Below, piece by piece: positions 16,616 through 24,952 of a stretch of 45,476 nt of DNA. Position 1 is the stretch's first letter. Each line of letters starts with the position of its first letter. The position numbers were made by a program, and so were the translations under genes. Under the pieces are notes generated by a model. The model searched no databases. It was not told the DNA's origin and saw only the letters and a program-made list of their open reading frames with translations. Origin of the DNA: Bacteroidia bacterium (lineage in GTDB: Bacteria; Bacteroidota; Bacteroidia; SpSt-205); contig JANZYW010000011.1 of NCBI GenBank assembly GCA_026413325.1, positions 1 to 45,476 of the forward strand, given 5' to 3'.

Positions 16616-18484
16616 ATGCGATACTCTCTCCTGCTTGGGCTTTTGGCTTTGTGGGCCCAGCCTACGCATCCAGGACGTGCCTATGTACGTACGAGTCAGG
16701 CCCCTTTTCTCCATGGGGTGGCATCTGGTGATCCCCTCACCGACCGGGTGATTCTCTGGACACGTGTTACCCCTCCTCAGAACTGGACGGGGTCTATATC
16801 TGTCAGTTGGCAGGTTGCAACGGATCCACAGTTTTCTCAGGTGGTTGCTTCTGGATCTACTTCTACAGATGCGGCTCGGGATTATACGGTGAAGGTAGAT
16901 GCCACTGGTCTCCAACCTGGGCAGTGGTATTATTACCGTTTCCAGGCACTCAATGCGACATCTCCTATCGGACGAACTCGTACGGCGCCTACTGGGAGCG
17001 TTTCCCGCCTTCGCATCGCGGTCGTCTCTTGTGCTGATTATCAAAACGGTTTTTACAACGCATATGAGAACATCACCTTGCGGAATGATGTCGATTTCGT
17101 CCTTCACTTAGGCGATTATATTTATGAATATGGCCCCAGTCAAAATACCGTTCGGCAGTCTGAACCTCCTCGGGAGATCCTTACATTAGAAGATTATCGG
17201 ATTCGGTACTCTCATTATCGATTAGATTCGTCTTTACAGTGGCTCCATCAGAACTACCCCATGATAGCGGTGTGGGATGATCACGAACTTGCGAATGATG
17301 CATGGACGGGTGGAGCTCAAAATCACGATCCTGCAACGGAAGGATCTTTTGCGGCTCGAAAGGCAGCTATGCTACGGGCATATCATGAGTGGATGCCATT
17401 TCGTATGCCGGATCCCACAGATTCCTTGCGTATCTGGCGCAGCTTTAGTTGGGGGGGGTTAGCTGACTTTATTCTCTTGGATACTCGCCACTACGGACGG
17501 GATCAACAGATTTCTGCCAGCAACCCACTGGGGCTTGATGTAAACAGCCCGGCTCTCAATGATCCCAATCGTAATCTTCTTGGAGCTGCTCAGCGCAACT
17601 GGTTGGTCCAAAGGTTGAAAACTTCTGCCGCTCTGTGGCGGCTCATTGGTCAGCAAGTCATGGTTGGCCCTCTTCGAATTACCGTATTTGGTACTACTTA
17701 TGTTGTAAATCCAGACCAGTGGGATGGATATCCTGCAGAGAGAAGGCGGATTATGGATAGTTTGATTCAATATAATATCGGAAACGTGGTATTCTTGACT
17801 GGAGATATCCACACGTCCTGGGGAAATGATTTGCCTTTTGGTCCTGGTTCGTATAACAATAGCACAGGTGCTGGTTCGACTGCAGTGGAGTTTGTCACAC
17901 CCAGTATTACGTCAGCCAATGCGGCTTTCTTAGGGAATTTTGCCAATCCCTCTCTCGTCAAGTCTCAAAATGCTCATGTCAAATACGTGGATCTGACTCG
18001 ACATGGATATGTGCTTTTGGACATTACGCCGCAGAAGGTCCAGGGAGACTGGTACTATGTGAATACGATTAGCCAGCCTGTGCCGGGAGAGACTGTCGGG
18101 GAGGGTTGGTATGTACTGACCGGAGAACGGTTTCTTCGGCAGGCAGGGAGTCCAACATCTGTTCCCGCCGGCTATAATCCCCCTGTCATTCCTCGTTCTC
18201 CAGCTTCTAGCCTGAGTTTCAAGTCTCCCGTATTGGTGGGAGTGTATCCCAATCCGGCGCAGGAATATGTAACGCTTCAGCTTCATACGACTCAGGCGCA
18301 AGAGATTAGCTTGATACTTTCTACAGTGGAAGGTCGCCGGTTGGCGATGTATTCAGTCCAGACCCCCTCCGCAGGAACACATTATTATCAGGTCCCGTTA
18401 GAGAAAATCCCAAATGGGGTATTTCTGCTTACGGTGGAAACCCAGGAGGGAGGGCGACAGTCTTATCGTCTTCTCAAGCGATAG
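16616..18484 (+). CDS. secreted alkaline phosphatase D family protein with T9SS sorting domain
   Basis: Exported metallophosphatase, 622 residues. After the signal peptide (about 1-18) comes the PhoD N-terminal domain (FLHGVASGDPLTDRVILWTR), then the metallophosphatase core with SCADYQ, VLHLGDYIYEY, AVWDDHELANDAW and LTGDIHTSW, which carry the metal ligands. The last 80 or so residues form a type IX secretion C-terminal domain: VGVYPNPAQEYVTLQL, then IPNGVFLLTVETQ and a basic end RLLKR. Expected to cross the outer membrane by the T9SS and to act outside the cell on phosphate esters or diesters. Single-gene unit. Confidence 0.93.
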   Translation: MRYSLLLGLLALWAQPTHPGRAYVRTSQAPFLHGVASGDPLTDRVILWTRVTPPQNWTGSISVSWQVATDPQFSQVVASGSTSTDAARDYTVKVDATGLQPGQWYYYRFQALNATSPIGRTRTAPTGSVSRLRIAVVSCADYQNGFYNAYENITLRNDVDFVLHLGDYIYEYGPSQNTVRQSEPPREILTLEDYRIRYSHYRLDSSLQWLHQNYPMIAVWDDHELANDAWTGGAQNHDPATEGSFAARKAAMLRAYHEWMPFRMPDPTDSLRIWRSFSWGGLADFILLDTRHYGRDQQISASNPLGLDVNSPALNDPNRNLLGAAQRNWLVQRLKTSAALWRLIGQQVMVGPLRITVFGTTYVVNPDQWDGYPAERRRIMDSLIQYNIGNVVFLTGDIHTSWGNDLPFGPGSYNNSTGAGSTAVEFVTPSITSANAAFLGNFANPSLVKSQNAHVKYVDLTRHGYVLLDITPQKVQGDWYYVNTISQPVPGETVGEGWYVLTGERFLRQAGSPTSVPAGYNPPVIPRSPASSLSFKSPVLVGVYPNPAQEYVTLQLHTTQAQEISLILSTVEGRRLAMYSVQTPSAGTHYYQVPLEKIPNGVFLLTVETQEGGRQSYRLLKR

Positions 18485-18490
18485 GGCCTG

Positions 18491-18498
18491 TATCTTTG
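18491..18498 (+). promoter_or_regulatory. -7 promoter box of the DUF697-M16-purQ-nuoLMN operon
   Basis: TATCTTTG-TTCT-GTG, perfect consensus, 4 nt before the GTG start, and only 6 nt after the stop codon of the PhoD-like gene. Confidence 0.7.
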
Positions 18499-18502
18499 TT
18501 CT

Positions 18503-19069
18503 GTGGTTGAAAGAGAGAGACAGGCAGGTAGACTCATCCGTGAACATATGATAGTTGCGATGGGAGCGGGCCTTATCCCGCTCCCATTTGCTGATTGGGC
18601 GACCACTACCGCCGTACAGCTCAATCTGGTTCGGAAGTTAGCAGAGGTTTATGGGGTTCCTTTTCTTTCTGGGATAGCGAAAGGATTGATAGCGAGTCTG
18701 GTGGGAGCTACTGCTGTCCGGGGCGGGGCTACCTTGGTTAAACTTCTCCCTGGCGTGGGGTGGATGATTGGGGGTCTCACTGCGTCGGTTTTGGCGGCGG
18801 CTACTACGTATGCGGTGGGGAAAGTCTTCCAATCCCACTTTGCAAGCGGAGGTACTCTGCGGAATTTTGATGTGGAAGCGGCTCGAAAAGCCTATGAACG
18901 GGCTTTTCGGGAGGGACAGGGGGTATATGAAGAGCTGCGGAAAGAGTCTACCTCTCCCTCTACAGATCTCTATGAGCACCTTCGTAAGCTTCATGAGCTC
19001 CATCAGGGCGGAATATTAACGGACGAAGAATACGAAGCGCAGAAACGGAAGTTATTAGAACGGTTGTGA
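18503..19069 (+). CDS. DUF697-type membrane protein with C-terminal SHOCT motif
   Basis: The 188-residue protein starts at GTG 18503. The first 110 residues match the pattern of DUF697 proteins: an amphipathic start, IPLPFADWATTTAVQLNLVR, then glycine/alanine-rich hydrophobic segments (about 50-75 and 85-105). A charged linker follows, and residues about 155-188 form a short C-terminal SHOCT motif (LHELHQGGILTDEEYEAQKR...LL), a small oligomerisation or targeting module. Function unknown. It heads an operon that goes on to an M16 homologue, purQ and nuoLMN; the stop overlaps the next start as GTGA. Confidence 0.75.
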   Translation: MVERERQAGRLIREHMIVAMGAGLIPLPFADWATTTAVQLNLVRKLAEVYGVPFLSGIAKGLIASLVGATAVRGGATLVKLLPGVGWMIGGLTASVLAAATTYAVGKVFQSHFASGGTLRNFDVEAARKAYERAFREGQGVYEELRKESTSPSTDLYEHLRKLHELHQGGILTDEEYEAQKRKLLERL

Positions 19070-20310
19070 GCTTTCAAGTGCAGTTTACCCCTCCGGCTTT
19101 GCCTGAAGAAACCTGGCTGGAGGGCTTATCGCTTTATTGGGTAAAAAGGGATGGACCTTTGGTTTCTTTTTTGGCTATTTGGGATGCTCCTTCGCTGAAG
19201 GACTATGCTCCAGGAGTTCGTCGTCTCTTGCTTCGCTTGTTGTCTGAGGAGAATACGTATTATCCTAAAGGGGAGCTGGGGCGTCGTTTGACGAAATTAG
19301 GGTGGACTTGGAGCTGGGAAGCCCATCGCGATGCGATTTTTCTTACAGCCGAGGGCTTGGTAGAGAATGTAGCCTCCGCTCTGTCTCTTCTTAGCAAGAT
19401 GGTTGAGTACCCACTGCTTCGAGGAGAGGGGGTACGCCGGCAGCTTTATCGCCTCGTAGAAGAGCATCAGCGAAGGTGGGCCAGCCCGGCTTATCGAGCC
19501 GATGGGAAGCTCGCACAGCTTCTGTGGGGAGACTGTTACACGGTAAGCGAGGCTGCTTCCCGAGATCTGCTGATGGAGCTTCCTATAGAGCAGGTGGAGC
19601 TCTATTACAACCGTTTCCTGCGTAGGGGGCTTCGCGCGATTGTAGTGGGAGGGCCGTCCATCCCTACTGAGATACACGAATGGACCCGGTGGGTTGCTCC
19701 GATTCGTTATGAGATTCCCTGGCCTTGGAAACGTGGAAGGTCAGTTTGCTACACCGAGCACATGCCTGAGGTCCATCAAGCCTCTCTTCGTTTAGGGTAT
19801 CCCTGGATTCGTTCTTCGCATCCTTTGTATGGGTTTTACAGATTGGCTCTGGTTCGATTGGGGGGCTATTTTGGTTCTCAACTCATGCAGGTTATCCGAG
19901 AGGAGGCAGGCCTCACTTATGGTATTCATATTCGGGTAGAGGAGACACAGATAGGTAGTTTCTTTAGTATTGTTACAGAAGTGGCTCAAGATCGGGTGAG
20001 AGAAGCAGTTGCACGGATAGAGCAGGAGGTGCAGAAATGGAGTACTTGTCCTTTTCCTCAGCCCGCCCTTCTGCGGGAGGTGCGGAACTACCTCCTAATG
20101 CAGTATATGCCCGAAGGCCTCTCGGAGTGGATATATCGGATAGGGCGATTAGTAGCAGCAGGTCGTTCCGTGGCGGATTATGTCCAGCAAGGGGAGCAGA
20201 TAGCAGCGGCTCAGTGGGAGAGGTGGCCGGAGCTGTCTTTGCCCGCAACTCCTTGCGTTCAGGTGGGTGTCGGGGTAGATTCGGCTATTTTTGCCACGGC
20301 ATGCGTTTGA
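19066..20310 (+). CDS. M16 peptidase-like protein without zinc-binding motif
   Basis: The 414-residue protein has the two-lobed M16 fold pattern. The N-terminal half resembles an M16 domain (LLSEENTYYPKGELGRRLTK..., where active enzymes have HxxEH plus a distal Glu), and the C-terminal half has the typical LGGYFGSQLMQVIREEAGLT followed by YGIH. No HxxEH or HxxDH can be found, so it should be catalytically inactive, like the non-catalytic chains of bacterial M16 heterodimers. No active partner lies in the window and no signal peptide is visible. GTG start overlapping the preceding stop. Confidence 0.8.
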   Translation: MSFQVQFTPPALPEETWLEGLSLYWVKRDGPLVSFLAIWDAPSLKDYAPGVRRLLLRLLSEENTYYPKGELGRRLTKLGWTWSWEAHRDAIFLTAEGLVENVASALSLLSKMVEYPLLRGEGVRRQLYRLVEEHQRRWASPAYRADGKLAQLLWGDCYTVSEAASRDLLMELPIEQVELYYNRFLRRGLRAIVVGGPSIPTEIHEWTRWVAPIRYEIPWPWKRGRSVCYTEHMPEVHQASLRLGYPWIRSSHPLYGFYRLALVRLGGYFGSQLMQVIREEAGLTYGIHIRVEETQIGSFFSIVTEVAQDRVREAVARIEQEVQKWSTCPFPQPALLREVRNYLLMQYMPEGLSEWIYRIGRLVAAGRSVADYVQQGEQIAAAQWERWPELSLPATPCVQVGVGVDSAIFATACV

Positions 20311-20951
20311 GGGCAGGGATAGTAGTATTTCCTGGGAGCAATTGTGATAGAGACTTATACTATGCTTTGGAGCGGGCAGGCATGACTCCTCGGTATCTCT
20401 GGCATCGGGAAGAAAAGCTGCCGCCGTTAGAAGCGATTTTTTTGCCTGGCGGGTTTTCTTACGGAGACTATCTCCGAGCGGGTGCTATCGCTCGTTTTGC
20501 GCCGATTATGCGGGCTATTGAGGTATATCGAGAGAGGGGGGGCTTCATCATGGGCATTTGTAATGGTTTTCAGATTTTGGTAGAGGCAGGCTGGTTGCCC
20601 GGTGCCCTGCGCCGAAATAGCCATGGGCGGTTTCTTTGTACGACCGTGGAGGTGGAAGTTTTTGGGGAAGGGCCTCTTTCTTCGTATTTGGCGGGACGGC
20701 GCTATCGCTTGCCTATCGCGCATGCAGAGGGAAGGTATGTTCCTTCGACGGATTTACCTTCCTGGGGTATTCGGTATGTGCCTGCACCTGCTCCCAATGG
20801 AAGTTATGCTGCTATAGCTGGCGTGGCCGATGCCACTGGTACGGTTTTGGGGATAATGCCTCATCCGGAAAGGGCCTGTGATCCCTACCAGGGACAGGCG
20901 GATGGATTAGATTTTCTACGAGGCATCGCCCGATATTTACAGCAGCGGTAG
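20301..20951 (+). CDS. purQ: phosphoribosylformylglycinamidine synthase, glutaminase subunit PurQ
   Basis: Class I glutamine amidotransferase that supplies ammonia to PurL in purine synthesis. 216 residues from ATG 20301, which begins the conserved AGIVVFPGSNCDRDL. The nucleophile is Cys87 in GFIMGICNGFQIL, with the catalytic His/Glu in GIMPHPERACDP near the end. This is the small stand-alone type that works with small PurL and PurS; neither is in the window. A further upstream in-frame start lies inside the M16-like gene and is not credible. It overlaps that gene by 10 nt and is followed 2 nt later by nuoL. Confidence 0.94.
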   Translation: MRLRAGIVVFPGSNCDRDLYYALERAGMTPRYLWHREEKLPPLEAIFLPGGFSYGDYLRAGAIARFAPIMRAIEVYRERGGFIMGICNGFQILVEAGWLPGALRRNSHGRFLCTTVEVEVFGEGPLSSYLAGRRYRLPIAHAEGRYVPSTDLPSWGIRYVPAPAPNGSYAAIAGVADATGTVLGIMPHPERACDPYQGQADGLDFLRGIARYLQQR

Positions 20952-20953
20952 AA

Positions 20954-22372
20954 GTGGGGACTCGATGGCTTCTTTGGTTGCTCTTTTTAGGAGGTATTCC
21001 CCTGGGCTTTTGGGTTGAGGAGCCTCTCCTGCGGTCTGCTGTTCATATTACTTCTGCGATTGCTCTATATACTTCTTTCTATGCGAAAGAGCGATATGAG
21101 CTGTATGCGATTTTATATCTGCTCTCTATGGGGGGGGTGTTTCTTTTTGTACATGGAGAAAGTTTGATATGGATTTTTGCGGGTTGGGAACTGGTCAGTG
21201 TGGCAGCGTGGGGGTTGATTGTATGGGGGAGAGGGCTCCGTGCGCGGGCCCTTGAGGTGGGGTTGATAACCTTCTTGATTAATCGCCTCGGGGATGTTTT
21301 CTGGTTGGCTGCTTTGTTTGGGGAGGGGCATTATCCGGAAGGATTTCTGATCGGGGGAGCTATCAAAGCGGGTCTGTTCCCTTTTTCTTTCTGGCTCGTC
21401 CAAGCGATGTATGCGCCGGCCCCCGTATCAGCCCTCTTACACTCTGCCTTGCTGGTCTCTCTGGGGGTGTATTGGCTTCTTCGTTATCCTGGATGGGGAG
21501 AAGGACTCCCGACAGAAGTTATGCGTGATGTAGGTTGGGTAAGTGGATTATTAGCGGCGATAGGTGCGATAGGGAGTCGTCGGCCTAAAGTGACCCTGGC
21601 ATGGACCACGGCAGCGCATTTGGCTTTGATTTTGTCCGAGTGGCCGGATGAAGCCATGATGAGGACGCTTCTGCTGCGACACAGCTATCTCAAGGCTGCT
21701 CTTTTTCTGCTGATAGGTGTAGCTCAAAAGACCGGCTATTTTTCTCCGATTGTGGGAAGTTTGGCAATCGCAGCTACTTTTCTTTTGGGAATGGGAGGCA
21801 TAGGGAGCAGTACAGGAGCTATGATAGCAGAAGGCATCACTGCAGTGGCATTAGGGAGAATGTTTCGTCATGTGGGCTTTGGGCGGCCAGAATACACGAT
21901 AAGATACCTCGTACTGATAGGTGCTGTGTGCTTACTCGGGAGCTTTTATTTCATGGAAGGGCTAATGGGATCTATGCGCATAATGAATGCCTGGGTGGGC
22001 CTTGCTATAGGGTTTGGTTACATTTTTCCCTGGCGATATGCTTGGAGCTGGCGTTTCGACAAAGATGTAGCTGAGGCTTTTTATGGTTTATATGAATCAT
22101 GGATTCGTCTCAGTTTTTTTATAGATAGATTGGATTTCTATATTAGCAAGATCGTGGATTTCATCTCTTATGCATTTCTTCTTCTCGCAAGTTGGGTAGC
22201 ACGACTGGAGCTCTTTTTGATAAGGGTAGGATGGCCCTACATAGCATACAACAGTCGACGGGCGCTTGCTTGGCTTGTCCAGTATGAGCAGCCTTTATTA
22301 TACAGACAGGCTTTGCGTTGGGGTTTTCTGGTCGCACTCATGGGAGGGTTTTTATGGAGGTATTTGCACTAA
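20954..22372 (+). CDS. nuoL: NADH-quinone oxidoreductase subunit L, compact variant
   Basis: Antiporter-like proton-pumping subunit at the far end of the complex I membrane arm. It is 472 residues, well short of the usual 600 or more. Core features are FAGWELVSVAAW (Glu79), INRLGDVFWL, AIKAGLFPFSFWL (Lys138) and PAPVSALLHSALLVSLGVY, then RRPKVTLAWTTAAHL (Lys212) and HSYLKAALFLLIG (His243, Lys247). The usual GFFSKD/E motif of TM12 is replaced around 280-293 by a glycine-rich MGGIGSSTGAMIAEG, so the distal lysine seems lost. A long amphipathic C-terminal stretch (about 365-455) and a last hydrophobic segment resemble the lateral helix and final TM. GTG start. Confidence 0.86.
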   Translation: MGTRWLLWLLFLGGIPLGFWVEEPLLRSAVHITSAIALYTSFYAKERYELYAILYLLSMGGVFLFVHGESLIWIFAGWELVSVAAWGLIVWGRGLRARALEVGLITFLINRLGDVFWLAALFGEGHYPEGFLIGGAIKAGLFPFSFWLVQAMYAPAPVSALLHSALLVSLGVYWLLRYPGWGEGLPTEVMRDVGWVSGLLAAIGAIGSRRPKVTLAWTTAAHLALILSEWPDEAMMRTLLLRHSYLKAALFLLIGVAQKTGYFSPIVGSLAIAATFLLGMGGIGSSTGAMIAEGITAVALGRMFRHVGFGRPEYTIRYLVLIGAVCLLGSFYFMEGLMGSMRIMNAWVGLAIGFGYIFPWRYAWSWRFDKDVAEAFYGLYESWIRLSFFIDRLDFYISKIVDFISYAFLLLASWVARLELFLIRVGWPYIAYNSRRALAWLVQYEQPLLYRQALRWGFLVALMGGFLWRYLH

Positions 22373-23751
22373 ATGCCCTGTGGCTTGGGCCGGTTGTCGC
22401 CGGGGGGGTGAGCCTGTTTCTCTCTCGTCGTATGCTCTTGGGCTGGTTGGTTCTACACGGCTTTATACAGGTGCTGCTCTGGATATATCTCTATGAGGAG
22501 GGAGAAGGATTGGGCCCGGTTTGGAGTTTTCTCTGGTTTTCTTTTGGGAGCAAGCCCTTTTTTTATGCCATAGGTCTCCATCCAGTAAATGTGTGGCTAC
22601 TTTTGCTTACGATCGTCGTCGGGCATGCGGCTCTTTTCTATGCTTTCTCTGATACTCCTCGCATACGGTCTTTCTTTGCGCTTGTATTTATCTTATTAGG
22701 TTTCGTACAGGGAGTATTTTTGGCAAGGGACGTATTGTTGTTTTTTATATTTTACGAAGCGTCGCTGGTACCGGCTTTTTTGCTGATATATGGATGGGGG
22801 GGGGCGTTTCGGCGGGCTGCTGCGGTGAAGTTTGCCATTTTCACGTTGGGGGGGTCTGTGCTCTTGATGATAGGGATTTTATGGGGGTATGTGGGGAGAG
22901 TATCAGGGGTGTGGGAGGAATGGCGGGCGATGCCTTTGCCCGCAGGGGCCTGGTTACTCATGACAGTAGGGTTAGCGGTAAAGCTGCCTTTGATACCTCT
23001 GCACAGCTGGTTAGGGGAGGCTCATGTGGAGGCAGATACCCCTGTTTCTATGCTGTTGGCTAGCCTTCTTCTCAAGTTAGGGGGATTTGGGCTTCTGTCG
23101 TGGGTGTGGATGGATGGAAAGGAGTGGGCTTTCTTTCTACGGATATGGGGTGGAGTTTCTCTTCTATATGCTGCGGCTGTGGCTACGGCGCAGACGGATC
23201 TGAAGCGAGTGATAGCTTTCACTTCTATTGGGCACATGGCGCTGGTCGCTATCGGGGCGGGGTCAGGCTCTATGATAGGCATTCAAGGGGCTTATCATCA
23301 GTTATTTACGCATGGCATAGTGAGTGCGGGGTTATTTGCATGGATAGGGCTTGTGGAGAAGCAGATGGGAGGGCGATCTCTTTCGTTTCTGAGGGGGATT
23401 TTTGCTGGGCGCTCTCGGTGGCAGCTTCCGGCTGTGTTGTTGTTTTTTGCTGCGATGGGAGTTCCGGGTACAAATCTTTTTGTGTCGGAGCTTTTGGTGA
23501 TTTGGGGGGTTGGCGTGGGTGCGGGGTGGTTTTGGGCGATGTTGCCTGCCTTGAGTCTTCTTTTGACAGGGGTATATTTTTTGCGGGTTTATCGGGAGTT
23601 GGCACAGCCTATGGGAGCTGTGCAGGGGGTGGATAGCGGTATCTTTTTTTCTCCCCGAGAAGCAGTGGTGTGGTTTCTTATTGGCTGGGTACTGGTTGGT
23701 GGGGTATATCCGCAGCCGTGGTTAGAGCTCTTGAGCTATGTGGGGCCTTGA
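22354..23751 (+). CDS. nuoM: NADH-quinone oxidoreductase subunit M
   Basis: Second antiporter-like subunit of complex I, 465 residues from ATG 22354 (MEVFALNALWLGP). An upstream in-frame ATG at 22318 would lie deeper in nuoL. The signatures are complete: FFIFYEASLVPAFLLI (essential Glu), VGLAVKLPLIPLHSWLGEAH (Lys), VEADTPVSMLLASLLLKLGG, AQTDLKRVIAFTSIGHMALV and MGVPGTNLFVSELLVI. About 14 membrane segments. Overlaps nuoL by 19 nt and nuoN by 14 nt, so the three are co-translated. Confidence 0.95.
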   Translation: MEVFALNALWLGPVVAGGVSLFLSRRMLLGWLVLHGFIQVLLWIYLYEEGEGLGPVWSFLWFSFGSKPFFYAIGLHPVNVWLLLLTIVVGHAALFYAFSDTPRIRSFFALVFILLGFVQGVFLARDVLLFFIFYEASLVPAFLLIYGWGGAFRRAAAVKFAIFTLGGSVLLMIGILWGYVGRVSGVWEEWRAMPLPAGAWLLMTVGLAVKLPLIPLHSWLGEAHVEADTPVSMLLASLLLKLGGFGLLSWVWMDGKEWAFFLRIWGGVSLLYAAAVATAQTDLKRVIAFTSIGHMALVAIGAGSGSMIGIQGAYHQLFTHGIVSAGLFAWIGLVEKQMGGRSLSFLRGIFAGRSRWQLPAVLLFFAAMGVPGTNLFVSELLVIWGVGVGAGWFWAMLPALSLLLTGVYFLRVYRELAQPMGAVQGVDSGIFFSPREAVVWFLIGWVLVGGVYPQPWLELLSYVGP

Positions 23752-24952
23752 CCGGCTGTGGCCGGAGATGTTTTTGATGGGCGTCGCCCTCGGTCAGCGA
23801 TGGCGGGGGGTAGGTGTGGTAGGACTTCTGGCATATGGGGCAGGGGTGAGTTGGCAGGTGGGGGAGACATCTTTTCTTCTTTCTCTCTCCTCTCAAAGTG
23901 TACCTTTTGTAGCGCTGATGGTAGGGCTTACGGTACTGGCGTGGTTGTGCATGCCGCTAAGGGGAGGTGCATCGTGGGCGATGATTTTGCAGGTGGCTTC
24001 TTACGGGCTTCTTCTGCGGAGTACTCATCTGGCGTTTAGTTGGGCGCTGCTGGAAGTAGCCGCTTTATCGGGTTATTTTTGGGTATTTACGATAGGTTCT
24101 CGGGAAGGTCGATTAGCTGCGGCGATTCGATACTTTACGTGGAGTGTGATGGGCTCTGCGCTCTTGCTTTTGGGGATCGGGAGCCGTTTAGCGATAGGGA
24201 AGGGGCTACAATATCCTCTGGAAAGTGGGGGAGGTGTTGCAGATGCGCTGTTAGGGTGGGGGTGGGCCATAAAAATGGGATTTATTCCGTTTCATTTTTG
24301 GCTTATAGGGGTATATAGAGTTATTCCTCTTGTATGGGCGGCTTGGTTTTCCGTCGTCCCGAAAGGGGCCCTTCTCTTCAATCTATTGGCTCTTCTTCCT
24401 CCTGAGGGGGGACTACAGTCGGGTATATTTTATTTTTTGGGAGCGGTGTCGTTAGTAGGGGGATATGCGTTGGCTTGGCGGGGTAGCACTTTGGCAGATA
24501 TGTTGTTTTGGGGAACTTTTTCTCAAGTGGCTTACATAACGCTGGTGAGTATACCTGGAGCGCAGCCAGCTGGCCGGATCTTTTGGATAGTGTACGGCGC
24601 TGCGAGCTTCCTTAGTTTTTTATATGTGGAGCGTCCTTGGCGGGGGCGGGTAGGGAATGCAGTGGGGCTTCTGCTACTGGCTAACTTAGCAGGTCTCCCC
24701 CCTGTAGCGGGCTTTTGGGTCAAGTTTCGTCTCTTTTGGGAGGCTTTTCTTCGCATGGAAGGGAATATGCGGATTCTTCTTGTGGGGGCTGCAGGACTTG
24801 CTACGATAGCTGGATTTATGGTGTATGGACATGTCCTATGGCGGCTTTGGCAGGAGCCTTCTTCGGTTTCGGTACAACCTGCTTTTTGGTGGAAATGTCT
24901 TTACTTGGCAGGCGCTCTTGGCCTGTTAGGGGTAGGGTTATGGGGCTTTTAG
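23738..24952 (+). CDS. nuoN: NADH-quinone oxidoreductase subunit N
   Basis: Third antiporter-like subunit of complex I, 404 residues, shorter than the usual 450-490. Recognised from position after nuoM and from SWALLEVAALSGYFWV (Glu), WGWAIKMGFIPFHFWLIGVY (Lys then HFW), SFLSFLYVERPWRG and LLANLAGLPPVAGFWVKFRLF (terminal Lys). About 12-13 membrane segments. It ends the operon and its stop region overlaps the convergent cysteine desulfurase gene by 15 nt. The remaining nuo genes (A-K) are not in the window. Confidence 0.92.
   Translation: MWGLDRLWPEMFLMGVALGQRWRGVGVVGLLAYGAGVSWQVGETSFLLSLSSQSVPFVALMVGLTVLAWLCMPLRGGASWAMILQVASYGLLLRSTHLAFSWALLEVAALSGYFWVFTIGSREGRLAAAIRYFTWSVMGSALLLLGIGSRLAIGKGLQYPLESGGGVADALLGWGWAIKMGFIPFHFWLIGVYRVIPLVWAAWFSVVPKGALLFNLLALLPPEGGLQSGIFYFLGAVSLVGGYALAWRGSTLADMLFWGTFSQVAYITLVSIPGAQPAGRIFWIVYGAASFLSFLYVERPWRGRVGNAVGLLLLANLAGLPPVAGFWVKFRLFWEAFLRMEGNMRILLVGAAGLATIAGFMVYGHVLWRLWQEPSSVSVQPAFWWKCLYLAGALGLLGVGLWGF

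Noticed and set aside
20037-20300. Long N-terminal extension of purQ
   Set aside because: It lies inside the M16-like gene in another frame; PurQ homology begins at ATG 20301.
22752-24756. Many antisense frames opposite nuoM and nuoN
   Set aside because: They are low-complexity Pro/Ser/Thr-rich shadows of codon bias in membrane-protein genes, without any start signals.
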